This document shows positions 14,380 through 21,831 of a stretch of DNA of 64,000 nucleotides, in pieces. Source of the stretch: Bacteriovoracaceae bacterium (GTDB lineage: Bacteria; Bdellovibrionota; Bacteriovoracia; Bacteriovoracales; Bacteriovoracaceae). A program made the translations under genes and the position numbers. Numbering within the stretch: the first letter of the stretch is position 1; every line of letters starts with the position of its first letter. The stretch lies in contig JAIPEG010000002.1 in NCBI GenBank assembly GCA_021737405.1, positions 272,828-336,827 of the forward strand. The letters are read 5' to 3'. The notes under the pieces were generated by a model that was not told the DNA's origin, did no database searches, and was given only the letters and a program-made list of their open reading frames with translations.

Positions 14380-16595
14380 TGGCTGGTCACATAATTACAG
14401 TCATTGGGGGAAAGGGCGGTGTTGGTAAGTCTCAAGTTGCCGCTAACTTAGCATTCGCCTTCGCTGCAGAGTCGCGTTCAAAGGTTATGCTTTTGGACTT
14501 TGATCAAAAGGCATCAGGTGACCAAAATTTTATTACAGGTATAAAATCAAAAAAAACAGTACGTGATCTTGGTGACTTCAATGGTGCTATTGACCCTCGA
14601 TCTATTATGCCTTTTTTATCTGCGCATCCCTCGGGCGTCCAGTATATTGGTATGCCTAGTGATCCAGCAGCCTCTAATGCGATTAATAGTGATGGCCTAG
14701 GGAAGTTTTTAAAGGCGGCTCCAAACCTCTATCCCTTGACCGTTATTGACGGGGGCAGTGAATTAACGCCACTAACGTTAAAAGCTTTAGAGTATAGTAC
14801 GGCCATCTTCTTGGTGGTTACGCCTGACATATTAGCGCTAAATCAATCAAGAAGATTATTTTCTGAACTTGTAACAATGCTTTTTCCAAAAGATATGATC
14901 ATCATCATTGGGAATCAGGTTCAAAAAGGACACCCTGTAACGCCGGAAGTGATGGGCAAAACTATTGGTAAGCCGGTTTTCGCTACTATTCCAAAAGATG
15001 ATCAAATTTGTGTTACGGCCTTAAATCAGAAAAAGCCAATTATGGTTATTGGTAAGACCTCTGCTTTTGCTAGAGGGATTACTGAGTGCGTAAGAAAACT
15101 AATACAAAAAAATGTCTTAAAGACATTGGCCCGTCTTAATAAGCCAAGCGAAGTTCAAAGAACCACAACTTCTTCTTCGTCTCCTGATGGAGGAGAGTCA
15201 AAGGGGAATAGTTGGACTGATTTAAAAGGGCGAATTCATCGAACTCTTGTTGATGAAATGGATTTGAAGAAGTCAGATAAAGATGACCCTAAGGCACAAA
15301 TTATATTAAGAGAGCAGACAAAGAAAATGGTTGTCGAGATTTTGAATAAAGAAGACACAAAGGGAATTCTTAATTCACGAGAAGACATGAACCAGATTGT
15401 TAAGGAAGTATTAGACGAGGCTTTAGGCCTTGGCCCATTGGAAGACTTATTGGCAGATAAATTGTGCTCTGAGATCATGGTTATTGGTCCAGACAAGATC
15501 TATTATGAATATGAAGGAAAAATTCGAAAATCAAATATTACGTTTACTAATGACCGCCAAGTTTTAAATGTCATCGAAAGAATTGTTGCGCCAATCGGCC
15601 GGCGAATTGATGAAAAAACTCCCTATGTGGATGCACGTCTATCAGATGGCTCGAGGGTTCACGCGATTATTCCGCCATGTGCACTAGATGGTTGTACGAT
15701 AACCATACGAAAATTTCCCGAAAATAGATTGACCTATAAAGACCTTGTAAAGTTTGGCTCGATGACACAAAACATGGCCGACTTTTTAAGAATTGCTGTT
15801 GAGGCCCATAAGAATATCATTGTTTCTGGTGGTACCGGTTCTGGTAAAACGACGCTTATCAATGTTTTGGGAAGTTTTATCCCTGCAAATGAGCGAGTCA
15901 TTACCTGTGAAGACTCTGCAGAACTAGATTTACCACAAGATCATGTGGTGCGCTTAGAGACTAGGCCTCCATCACTTGAAGGCGATGGGGAAATTGATAT
16001 TCGCTGTCTCGTAAAACAAACACTAAGAATGCGACCTGATAGAATTGTGGTAGGGGAGTGTCGAGGTGGAGAGACTCTTGATATGTTACAGGCCATGGGT
16101 ACAGGTCACGAAGGCTCAATGACAACTGTCCACTCTAATAATCCAAGAGAGTGTATTGGGCGAATTGAAACCCTCGTTCAATATGCTGGTGCAGGACTTG
16201 GCGCTAAGGCCATTCGTGAGATGATAGCAAGTGCGGTTCACTTAATTATTCAGCAGTCTCGTCTTGATGATGGTTCAAGAAGAATCACTTACATTACTGA
16301 ACTCGGTGGTATGCAGGGGGATGTTGTTATCCTGCAGGACATCTTTGTCTTTAATCAAAGAGGTTTTGGACGTGATGGCAAAATTCAAGGTGAATATCAG
16401 GCAACAGGATTTATTCCAAAGTTCATCGAGATTCTAGAAAAGAAAGGTTACAACGTTCCACGCGGACTTTTCAATAACACTCAGCCGACCGCCAAGCCAG
16501 AAGAGGGCAAGCCAGCTCCTGCTGATCCGAATAAAGGGCAAGCGCGTCCAGGTACACCTCAACGAAAAGTCGATCCTAAAAAGAAAAGGGCTTAA
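14379..16595 (+). CDS. Fused CpaE-like MinD/ParA ATPase and CpaF/TadA secretion ATPase
   Basis: A 738-residue protein joining two Tad proteins that are usually separate. Residues 1-250 are a MinD/ParA-like ATPase with the deviant Walker A GGKGGVGKS (10-18), LLDFD (38-42) and VIDGGSELT, resembling the ATPase half of CpaE/TadZ, which places Tad machines in the cell. A Ser-rich linker follows. Residues 280-690 are CpaF/TadA, the hexameric ATPase that drives pilus assembly: Walker A GGTGSGKT (484-491), Asp-box region, Walker B RIVVGE (555-560) and His-box GTGHEGSMTTVHSN (574-587). A Pro/Lys-rich tail ends the protein. No frameshift is needed; the frame is open throughout. Confidence 0.92.
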   Translation: MAGHIITVIGGKGGVGKSQVAANLAFAFAAESRSKVMLLDFDQKASGDQNFITGIKSKKTVRDLGDFNGAIDPRSIMPFLSAHPSGVQYIGMPSDPAASNAINSDGLGKFLKAAPNLYPLTVIDGGSELTPLTLKALEYSTAIFLVVTPDILALNQSRRLFSELVTMLFPKDMIIIIGNQVQKGHPVTPEVMGKTIGKPVFATIPKDDQICVTALNQKKPIMVIGKTSAFARGITECVRKLIQKNVLKTLARLNKPSEVQRTTTSSSSPDGGESKGNSWTDLKGRIHRTLVDEMDLKKSDKDDPKAQIILREQTKKMVVEILNKEDTKGILNSREDMNQIVKEVLDEALGLGPLEDLLADKLCSEIMVIGPDKIYYEYEGKIRKSNITFTNDRQVLNVIERIVAPIGRRIDEKTPYVDARLSDGSRVHAIIPPCALDGCTITIRKFPENRLTYKDLVKFGSMTQNMADFLRIAVEAHKNIIVSGGTGSGKTTLINVLGSFIPANERVITCEDSAELDLPQDHVVRLETRPPSLEGDGEIDIRCLVKQTLRMRPDRIVVGECRGGETLDMLQAMGTGHEGSMTTVHSNNPRECIGRIETLVQYAGAGLGAKAIREMIASAVHLIIQQSRLDDGSRRITYITELGGMQGDVVILQDIFVFNQRGFGRDGKIQGEYQATGFIPKFIEILEKKGYNVPRGLFNNTQPTAKPEEGKPAPADPNKGQARPGTPQRKVDPKKKRA

Positions 16596-16601
16596 TAACT
16601 T

Positions 16602-17495
16602 ATGTCTTATGTAATCTCAACAATCTTGGGTTTTAAGGGAATCATTTTCGTCATAGCTTTCTTGATATTTGTTTTTTGTCTGCGCTATTCTACTTTAATT
16701 TTCGATTGGATTGAGACACAAACGTTAGGTACAAGAACTTACATTCAAGAGCGATTAGAGCTTCTCTTTATAGAAATACCTCCAGATAAGTTGACAATGG
16801 GGCTCTTGATTTTTTCATTAGGCTTATCTTCCTTCTTTTTGTTATTAATCGGAATGTCGATTAGTTGGATACTCGGCTTCATCATTGGAACTGGTGTTGC
16901 AGTCCTTTCTTTTAGAATTCCTAAGGCGATTGTCGACTACTTAGTAGAGAGAAGAATAAAGCAGTATCAAAATCAAATGGTCGATGGCCTTACTCTTTTG
17001 GCAAATGGCATTCGAGCAGGCCTTTCTGTTCCGCAAGCATTAGGAATGGTCGTCAATGAATTGAGTCCACCTATTTCTCAAGAGTTTGGTCTCATTTTGC
17101 AACAAAATAGGATTGGGGTCACACTAGAGGATTGTTTTGAGAATTTAGCAAAACGTGTTCCAACAGAAGACAACGATATGTTTGTCTCTTCTATAAATAT
17201 CTTAAGAGAGACCGGTGGTAATCTCGCTGAAGTTTTCGATACAATCGTCTCCGTTATTAGAGAGAGAGTTCGTCTACAGCAAAAAATTGATACCTATACG
17301 GCACAAGGAATGTTTCAGGGCGTGACAATTGCCTGTATGCCTTTTGCTATCGCAGGCATTTACGGAGCTTCTGACCCAAATTCAATAAAATTACTTGTCA
17401 ATAATCCTATTGGAATTTTACTGACATTTGTGGCCTTAACCCTCGATTTTGTTGGGTTTTGGGTGATTTTAAAAATCGTAAAAATTAAAATTTAG
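16602..17495 (+). CDS. tadB: Tad inner-membrane platform protein TadB (T2SS F family)
   Basis: Platform protein of the Flp pilus machine in the inner membrane. The 297-residue product has two N-terminal spans, a cytoplasmic GspF domain with the family motif (LANGIRAGLSVPQALGMVVNE; RETGGNLAEVFDTIV) and two C-terminal spans. It starts 6 bases after the ATPase gene. Tad systems normally have a second homologue, TadC, immediately downstream; here only a 19-codon ORF follows. Confidence 0.88.
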   Translation: MSYVISTILGFKGIIFVIAFLIFVFCLRYSTLIFDWIETQTLGTRTYIQERLELLFIEIPPDKLTMGLLIFSLGLSSFFLLLIGMSISWILGFIIGTGVAVLSFRIPKAIVDYLVERRIKQYQNQMVDGLTLLANGIRAGLSVPQALGMVVNELSPPISQEFGLILQQNRIGVTLEDCFENLAKRVPTEDNDMFVSSINILRETGGNLAEVFDTIVSVIRERVRLQQKIDTYTAQGMFQGVTIACMPFAIAGIYGASDPNSIKLLVNNPIGILLTFVALTLDFVGFWVILKIVKIKI

Positions 17496-17497
17496 CA

Positions 17498-17557
17498 ATG
17501 AGAAAATTACTAAAGATTTATAAGAAATTGGACGAAAAGATTAAAGAGAGAATTTAA
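17498..17557 (+). CDS. Possible 19-residue basic peptide after tadB
   Basis: An ATG two bases after the tadB stop opens 19 codons (MRKLLKIYKKLDEKIKERI). The predicted peptide is a very basic amphipathic helix. There is no Shine-Dalgarno, so translation would depend on coupling to tadB. It could be a chance ORF. It occupies the place where tadC is expected but has no resemblance to a TadC remnant that I can see. Confidence 0.25.
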   Translation: MRKLLKIYKKLDEKIKERI

Positions 17558-17584
17558 AAGTCTGCTAAGGAAAAAGGACTAATC

Positions 17585-19210
17585 ATGAGAGCTATAAGAT
17601 TGTTGTTACTTTGTTTTTTAATGCCTTCACTTGCTTTTGCTGGGGTGAATCTAAAAAACGGAAACTTCTACATCTCCTACACTGATATTATCGTGCCAGG
17701 TGGTGGAATGGATCTTGAGATATCAAGAACAAATAATTCGAAGTCTACCGAGAAGGGCTGGTTTGGCTTTGGTTGGGGTAGTGGTTTTGAGACCTATGTT
17801 TCAGTTTCTGCTGATGGCTCTGTAATTGTTCATGAAAATGGTTCAGGTGCCTTGACTCGTTTTACTCCTAAAGAATCTGTCGATGCTGATAAGGCCGCTA
17901 AAAATATTGTTGCCGCTATCAGAAAGAGAAGTTCAGTAAATGATAAATTTGCTGCGGACCTCTTAGAGAAGCTGAAAAATGATGCTGAATTAAGACAGGC
18001 ATATGCTAGAAAATATAAAGTAAGTGCAAAAATTGCAGATGGTACTGAGCTCTTTTCAAACACAAGGGGCTTACAAAAGCTAGTTAAAGCTAAAACAGGT
18101 TTTGTGCGTATCTTTAATGACGGTAAGAAAGAATACTTCAATAAAGATGGTCTTCTAGAGAAGATGCAAGACAAAAACGGCTACACAGTAAACCTTAATT
18201 ACAAAAAAGACACCCTCGTTAGTATCAAAGACAGCCAGGCAAAGCAGCTCTTTTTTGAGTGGTACCCAGACAAGAAAATTAAGCACATCTTTTCTGCTGG
18301 GGACAAGAAAACTCACTATAAGTACCGTGGTGATGATTTGATTGAATCTAAAGATATTGCAGGAAACGTCTTTAAGTATGATTATGATGGAAATCATAAT
18401 ATGACGTCTGTTACTTATACGGATAATTCAAAGCTTAAAATTTCTTATACGCCTAAGACACAATTTGTTGAAGAAGTAGTCGCTAGAAACGGTGAGTCTA
18501 CAAAGTATAAGTATGAGTCAAATTCTAAAAATCCAGAGTTTCACTACTGGACGACAGTGACTAAGAAATCTCCAAGTGGAAAATCTTCTAAGTCTCGTTA
18601 TGAGTATGAGGTTAAAACTCGTCCAGATGGATCTCAATACACTTATCGTATAGCTACTGAAATCAATGGTATTGGCACAGAGACGATCTATTCAGAGTGT
18701 TGTTCTCTTCCACTTAAAATCACAAGAGGAAATAACACAACGACTTTTGAGTACAACCAAAAAGGTCTTCTCACGAAAAAGTCTTCAACAAAAGGTGAAA
18801 TGGTCGCTCTTGAGTATCATCCAAAATTTAATAAGATTACAAAAGTAGTGAATAACCGAGGTTCAACTAAGTTTGACTACGATGACAGAGCAAACCTTGT
18901 GAAGGCGACAAATGATAAAGGAAAGTCAGTAATGCTCTTTTATGACAGTAAAGGCCGCATTCAAAGAATGTATGACAAAGATAGCAAGACCAATAAGACA
19001 CGTGTTCTTTCTTTCGAATACAATGCTCTTGGAAAACCAGTTGAGATTCAAATGAAAGGTGTTGGCAAAATTAATGTGGCGTATGACAACTATGGTGAAA
19101 TTAAAAAGGTTGAATCTAAGCAAGGTCACAAGATGGCATTACAAGTGACACAAGCCTTTCAAAGCTTGTTGGCCATTGTTAAGCCCGCAGGCGTTAATTT
19201 AAATATGTAA
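17585..19210 (+). CDS. Secreted RHS/YD-repeat protein, Bd0109-like by position
   Basis: A 541-residue exported protein. The signal peptide ends at LAFA (about 20), followed by a DUF6531-like start (VNLKNGNFYISYTDIIVPG...LEISRTNNSKS...GWFGFGWGSGFETYV) and then YD/RHS repeats (GNVFKYDYDGNHNMTSVTY, TTFEYNQKGLLTKKSS, STKFDYDDRANLVKATNDKG, LSFEYNALGKPVEI). It lacks the PxxxxDPxGL core-end motif and variable toxin tip of large RHS toxins, so it is a short, toxin-free form. It follows tadB by 89 bases. In Bdellovibrio the hit-locus gene bd0109 is described as an RHS/YD-like protein beside pilus genes; equivalence is inferred from position and family. Confidence 0.85.
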   Translation: MRAIRLLLLCFLMPSLAFAGVNLKNGNFYISYTDIIVPGGGMDLEISRTNNSKSTEKGWFGFGWGSGFETYVSVSADGSVIVHENGSGALTRFTPKESVDADKAAKNIVAAIRKRSSVNDKFAADLLEKLKNDAELRQAYARKYKVSAKIADGTELFSNTRGLQKLVKAKTGFVRIFNDGKKEYFNKDGLLEKMQDKNGYTVNLNYKKDTLVSIKDSQAKQLFFEWYPDKKIKHIFSAGDKKTHYKYRGDDLIESKDIAGNVFKYDYDGNHNMTSVTYTDNSKLKISYTPKTQFVEEVVARNGESTKYKYESNSKNPEFHYWTTVTKKSPSGKSSKSRYEYEVKTRPDGSQYTYRIATEINGIGTETIYSECCSLPLKITRGNNTTTFEYNQKGLLTKKSSTKGEMVALEYHPKFNKITKVVNNRGSTKFDYDDRANLVKATNDKGKSVMLFYDSKGRIQRMYDKDSKTNKTRVLSFEYNALGKPVEIQMKGVGKINVAYDNYGEIKKVESKQGHKMALQVTQAFQSLLAIVKPAGVNLNM

Positions 19211-19249
19211 GCCAACTATTGTTGGCAGAGGTAATTTCCTGGTTTCAGG
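19211..19249 (+). other. Tandem hairpins after the RHS gene
   Basis: GCCAAC/GTTGGC (19211-19226, loop TATT) begins right after the stop codon. It is followed by CCTG/CAGG (19238-19249, loop GTTT). No T-tract follows. They probably mark the 3' end of the mRNA or protect it. Confidence 0.4.
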
Positions 19250-19275
19250 GACTTATCTAAATAAAGTAAAAAGTT

Positions 19276-19304
19276 TTGGTTATTAATGGTTTTGAAGAGA
19301 TAAT
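19276..19304 (+). promoter_or_regulatory. Candidate sigma-70 promoter for the 70-residue secreted protein
   Basis: TTGGTT (19276-19281), a 17-base spacer and GATAAT (19299-19304). It lies about 40 bases before the ATG at 19343. No GG-N10-GC sigma-54 element is present here, unlike the two following small secreted genes. Confidence 0.5.
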
Positions 19305-19342
19305 TAATAAAACTACAAAACAAAAAAAAGTGGTGGTGAAAA

Positions 19343-19555
19343 ATGAAATTACTAAAAGCTCTTACTCTAATCGGATTGTTATTTGTAGGCTCAGCTGCGA
19401 TTGCTACAGAAGTGGGTCAACTTGATAATGGTTGTCCAGGGGACGGTTCATGTCCGACATGTATAAATGGATCTACGGCTCCTGCTGAGACTACGGTTAC
19501 GCCTCGTCAAGAAGAGACTACCGTTCCTGTTGCTACAGAGATTAATGGTGGCTAA
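19343..19555 (+). CDS. Very small secreted protein, hit-locus (Bd0108) candidate
   Basis: A 70-residue protein with a clean signal peptide (MKLLKALTLIGLLFVGSAAIA). The short mature part contains three cysteines (GCPGDGSCPTC) and a Thr/Glu/Pro-rich tail (ETTVTPRQEETTVPVATE). No known domain is recognised. It lies directly downstream of the RHS protein, the place held by bd0108 in Bdellovibrio, which also encodes a tiny secreted protein. Sequence equivalence cannot be tested here. It has its own promoter candidate and a strong terminator, so it is an independent, probably highly expressed unit. Confidence 0.72.
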   Translation: MKLLKALTLIGLLFVGSAAIATEVGQLDNGCPGDGSCPTCINGSTAPAETTVTPRQEETTVPVATEINGG

Positions 19556-19585
19556 GAAAAGATCAAAAATATGTTTAGTTTATGG

Positions 19586-19611
19586 CCGCTCTTTTAGAGC
19601 GGGTTTTTTTT
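19586..19611 (+). terminator. Strong terminator after the 70-residue secreted protein
   Basis: CCGCTCT (19586-19592) pairs with AGAGCGG (19596-19602) around TTT, followed by G and eight T residues. Confidence 0.9.
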
Positions 19612-19700
19612 GTCAAAGATCTAATTGTCTAATTCTTATACGCCTCTAAAATAAGTTCACTTTTTTTATTTTTAAGTCCTTAAAATCGCATTGCTTATGT

Positions 19701-19715
19701 TGGCACCATACTTGC
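19701..19715 (+). promoter_or_regulatory. Sigma-54 promoter (-24/-12) for the 64-residue secreted protein
   Basis: TGGCAC-CATAC-TTGC matches the RpoN consensus TGGCAC-N5-TTGC. GG (19702-19703) and GC (19714-19715) are separated by exactly 10 bases. The start would be near 19727, 35 bases before ATG 19762, with a GGGAGGAG ribosome site in between. A palindrome-like TTTTAAGTCCTTAAAA upstream could be an activator site. Confidence 0.8.
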
Positions 19716-19761
19716 TCCTATATTCTTTATAAAGAATGAACCCTTTTTTGGGAGGAGAGAT

Positions 19762-19956
19762 ATGAAAAACTTATTTTTTTTAATGATGGCAATTATGCTT
19801 ATTAATGTCAGTTTTGCAGGTGAATTAGGTGAAGATCAAAAAGGTGATTGTGTTAATAGCCCTCAAAACTCACGCAATCAAACGGTTGTTGTAGACGAGA
19901 GTGATACCACTAAAACGATCGAAAAAGGCAAGAACGCAGCATCTCAACGCGATTAA
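19762..19956 (+). CDS. Very small secreted protein under sigma-54 control
   Basis: A 64-residue protein: signal peptide MKNLFFLMMAIMLINVSFA, then a 45-residue mature part with a single cysteine (GDCVNS), Asn/Gln-rich and Thr/Asp/Lys-rich stretches (VVVDESDTTKTIEKGKN) and no hydrophobic segment. It belongs by layout with the genes at 19343 and 21593. No family is recognised. The near-perfect RpoN promoter and the terminator make it a single-gene transcript. A secreted effector or signalling peptide role is inference. Confidence 0.75.
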   Translation: MKNLFFLMMAIMLINVSFAGELGEDQKGDCVNSPQNSRNQTVVVDESDTTKTIEKGKNAASQRD

Positions 19957-19979
19957 TTATAAACTTCTAGTCTGTTATA

Positions 19980-20010
19980 GATCCCACCTAAATGGTGGGA
20001 TCTTTTTATT
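19980..20010 (+). terminator. Strong terminator after the 64-residue secreted protein
   Basis: GATCCCACC (19980-19988) pairs perfectly with GGTGGGATC (19994-20002) around a 5-base loop, followed by TTTTTATTT. Confidence 0.92.
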
Positions 20011-20058
20011 TGGTCCATTTTGAGTACAATGGGTTTCTATTCATATAATGGAGATCTC

Positions 20059-21435
20059 ATGGAAGCGATTCAACAGAAATATCATGAACTAACTCAGGGC
20101 CATCTTGATAAGAAGAATCACTCCTACGAATCCCGAGTCGACCATCTTATCGCCCTTCGAAAGCTAATTCTAGAAAATGAAAATATGATTTTAGAGGCCT
20201 TAAATAAAGACCTAGGAAAGTCACGTTTTGAAGGGGTGATTAGTGAGACCTTATTTTTAGTAAAGGAAATTGATCACACCTTAAAGAAGCTAAAGAAATG
20301 GATGAAGAAAAAGAGAGTTTCAACCCCTTTTCTTCAGTTTCCTGCGCGCTCCTATATTATCCCAGAGCCTATTGGGGTGGTCCTTATAATCAGTCCCTGG
20401 AATTACCCATTTCAGCTTCTTATATCGCCTCTTATTGGTGCATTGGCCGCCGGAAATATGGCCATTTTAAAGCCCTCTGAGGTAGCTCCTAACGTCTCGA
20501 GTGTTGTAGCTAGACTTATTCCAAAATACCTCTCAAAAAGCATTGTAAGCGTGGTTGAGGGGGCAGTAGCTGAAACTCAAGCTCTTCTTGACCTACCCTT
20601 TAATCATATCTTCTACACTGGAAACTCCCATGTTGGGAGGATCGTCATGGAAAAGGCGGCAAAGCATCTCTGCCCAGTAACTTTAGAGCTCGGGGGGAAG
20701 TCTCCTTGCTTTGTTGATAAAAATAATGATCTTGATCTGGTCGCCAAAAGATTGCTTTGGGGAAAGTTCTTTAATACAGGGCAAACATGTGTTGCCCCTG
20801 ATTATGTCTTAGTTGAAGAAGAAGTAAGAAGTCCCTTAATTGAGGCCATGAAAGCAGTGTTAAAAGACTTCTATCCAATGGGAGCAAAAGAGAGCCCTGA
20901 TTACGGAAAAGTTATAAATAAGCGCCACTTTTTACGATTAGAGAGTTATTTATCAGAAGATGAAATTGTCATTGGCGGGGAGAGAGACATTGAGAGCCTC
21001 TATTTTTCACCAACCATTTTAGAGGCATCAGAAGACAGCTTGTCTATGAAGGAAGAAATCTTTGGCCCTATATTGCCTATTTTAGCGGTAAAGAACTTTG
21101 ATGATGCTCTGACCTTTATTAACCAAAGGGCCCATCCTCTCGCTGCTTATGCTTTTTCAAAAGATAATGAACTCTTGAATCGATTTCGTGAGGAAGTGAC
21201 GGCTGGAGGAATGTGCCTAAATGATAGTCTGGTTCATTTAACCAACGAAGGCCTACCCTTTGGAGGTGTTGGAGAGAGTGGAATGGGCTCGTATCACGGA
21301 AAAAAGTCTTTTGATATCTTCACCCATTACAAGTCAGTCATGAAGAGAGGCCTCCTAATCGATCTTCCTGTGCGCTATCCTCCCTATGCCGCAAAGGAAT
21401 CTCTTATTAGAAGGTTATTAAACTGGCTTGGCTAA
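20059..21435 (+). CDS. Aldehyde dehydrogenase, class 3-like
   Basis: NAD(P)-dependent oxidation of aldehydes to acids. The short (about 458-residue) form fits the ALDH3/fatty-aldehyde branch. Visible are the substrate/cofactor motif SPWNYPFQL (catalytic Asn), KPSEVAP, FTGN(S)HVGR, the general-base Glu in LELGGKSP, the catalytic Cys in FFNTGQTCVAPDY and the EEIFGPILPI motif. ATG 20059 with GGAG upstream is preferred over TTG 20020. The basic hydrophobic tail (LPVRYPPYAAKESLIRRLLNWLG) could attach it to membranes, as in fatty-aldehyde dehydrogenases. It sits oddly between two small secreted genes. Confidence 0.85.
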   Translation: MEAIQQKYHELTQGHLDKKNHSYESRVDHLIALRKLILENENMILEALNKDLGKSRFEGVISETLFLVKEIDHTLKKLKKWMKKKRVSTPFLQFPARSYIIPEPIGVVLIISPWNYPFQLLISPLIGALAAGNMAILKPSEVAPNVSSVVARLIPKYLSKSIVSVVEGAVAETQALLDLPFNHIFYTGNSHVGRIVMEKAAKHLCPVTLELGGKSPCFVDKNNDLDLVAKRLLWGKFFNTGQTCVAPDYVLVEEEVRSPLIEAMKAVLKDFYPMGAKESPDYGKVINKRHFLRLESYLSEDEIVIGGERDIESLYFSPTILEASEDSLSMKEEIFGPILPILAVKNFDDALTFINQRAHPLAAYAFSKDNELLNRFREEVTAGGMCLNDSLVHLTNEGLPFGGVGESGMGSYHGKKSFDIFTHYKSVMKRGLLIDLPVRYPPYAAKESLIRRLLNWLG

Positions 21436-21542
21436 GTTCATGAATATTGTTGTGATCATGAGAAATTTGTCGAAAGTTTGAACAGCGGTTGAAATTTATT
21501 CAATTTATACTTCTTAAGTAGTGGATATCTAGTCTTATTTTT

Positions 21543-21557
21543 TGGCACTACTCTTGC
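21543..21557 (+). promoter_or_regulatory. Sigma-54 promoter for the 62-residue secreted protein
   Basis: TGGCAC-TACTC-TTGC: GG (21544-21545) and GC (21556-21557) are 10 bases apart, as at 19701. Both copies are preceded by T and followed by T. An inverted repeat TTGAA-ATTTA-TTCAA (near 21489-21503) lies about 40 bases upstream and could bind an activator. The 157-base gap 21436-21592 holds nothing else evident. Confidence 0.8.
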
Positions 21558-21592
21558 TTATATATAAAGCATAACAGATAAGGAGAGAGAAT

Positions 21593-21781
21593 ATGAAAAT
21601 GCTAATTGTAACTACACTTTTGATTTTAACAGTATCATCATCATTTGCAGCAGAGGGTGAAAGAGAGCCAACTTGCGCGGAAATGGTTCAGGTGAATAGA
21701 AATGAAGCTGGAGAAGTGATTCGTGATGATTCTGAAGTTCGTGAAGAATCTACAGCGACTACTGTTAGAGAAAGAGGCTAA
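21593..21781 (+). CDS. Very small secreted protein, second with sigma-54 promoter
   Basis: A 62-residue protein with signal peptide (MKMLIVTTLLILTVSSSFA) and a highly charged 43-residue mature part containing one cysteine (EPTCAEM) and a Glu/Arg/Thr-rich tail (DSEVREESTATTVRERG). Layout, size, promoter type and terminator match the gene at 19762, so the two are probably co-regulated relatives. No domain is recognised. The ribosome site AAGGAGAGAG precedes ATG 21593. Confidence 0.75.
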   Translation: MKMLIVTTLLILTVSSSFAAEGEREPTCAEMVQVNRNEAGEVIRDDSEVREESTATTVRERG

Positions 21782-21800
21782 ACAGATTTTTAATTTATTT

Positions 21801-21831
21801 AAAAAAGCCACCTAAAAAGGTGGCTTTTTTT
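21801..21831 (+). terminator. Bidirectional terminator
   Basis: AGCCACC (21806-21812) pairs with GGTGGCT (21819-21825). It has an A-tract before and a T-tract after, so it works for the small secreted gene on the plus strand and the converging gene on the minus strand. Confidence 0.88.

Noticed and set aside
20020..20058. TTG 20020 as the aldehyde dehydrogenase start
   Set aside because: The extra residues are unlike the family, and ATG 20059 has a GGAG ribosome site.
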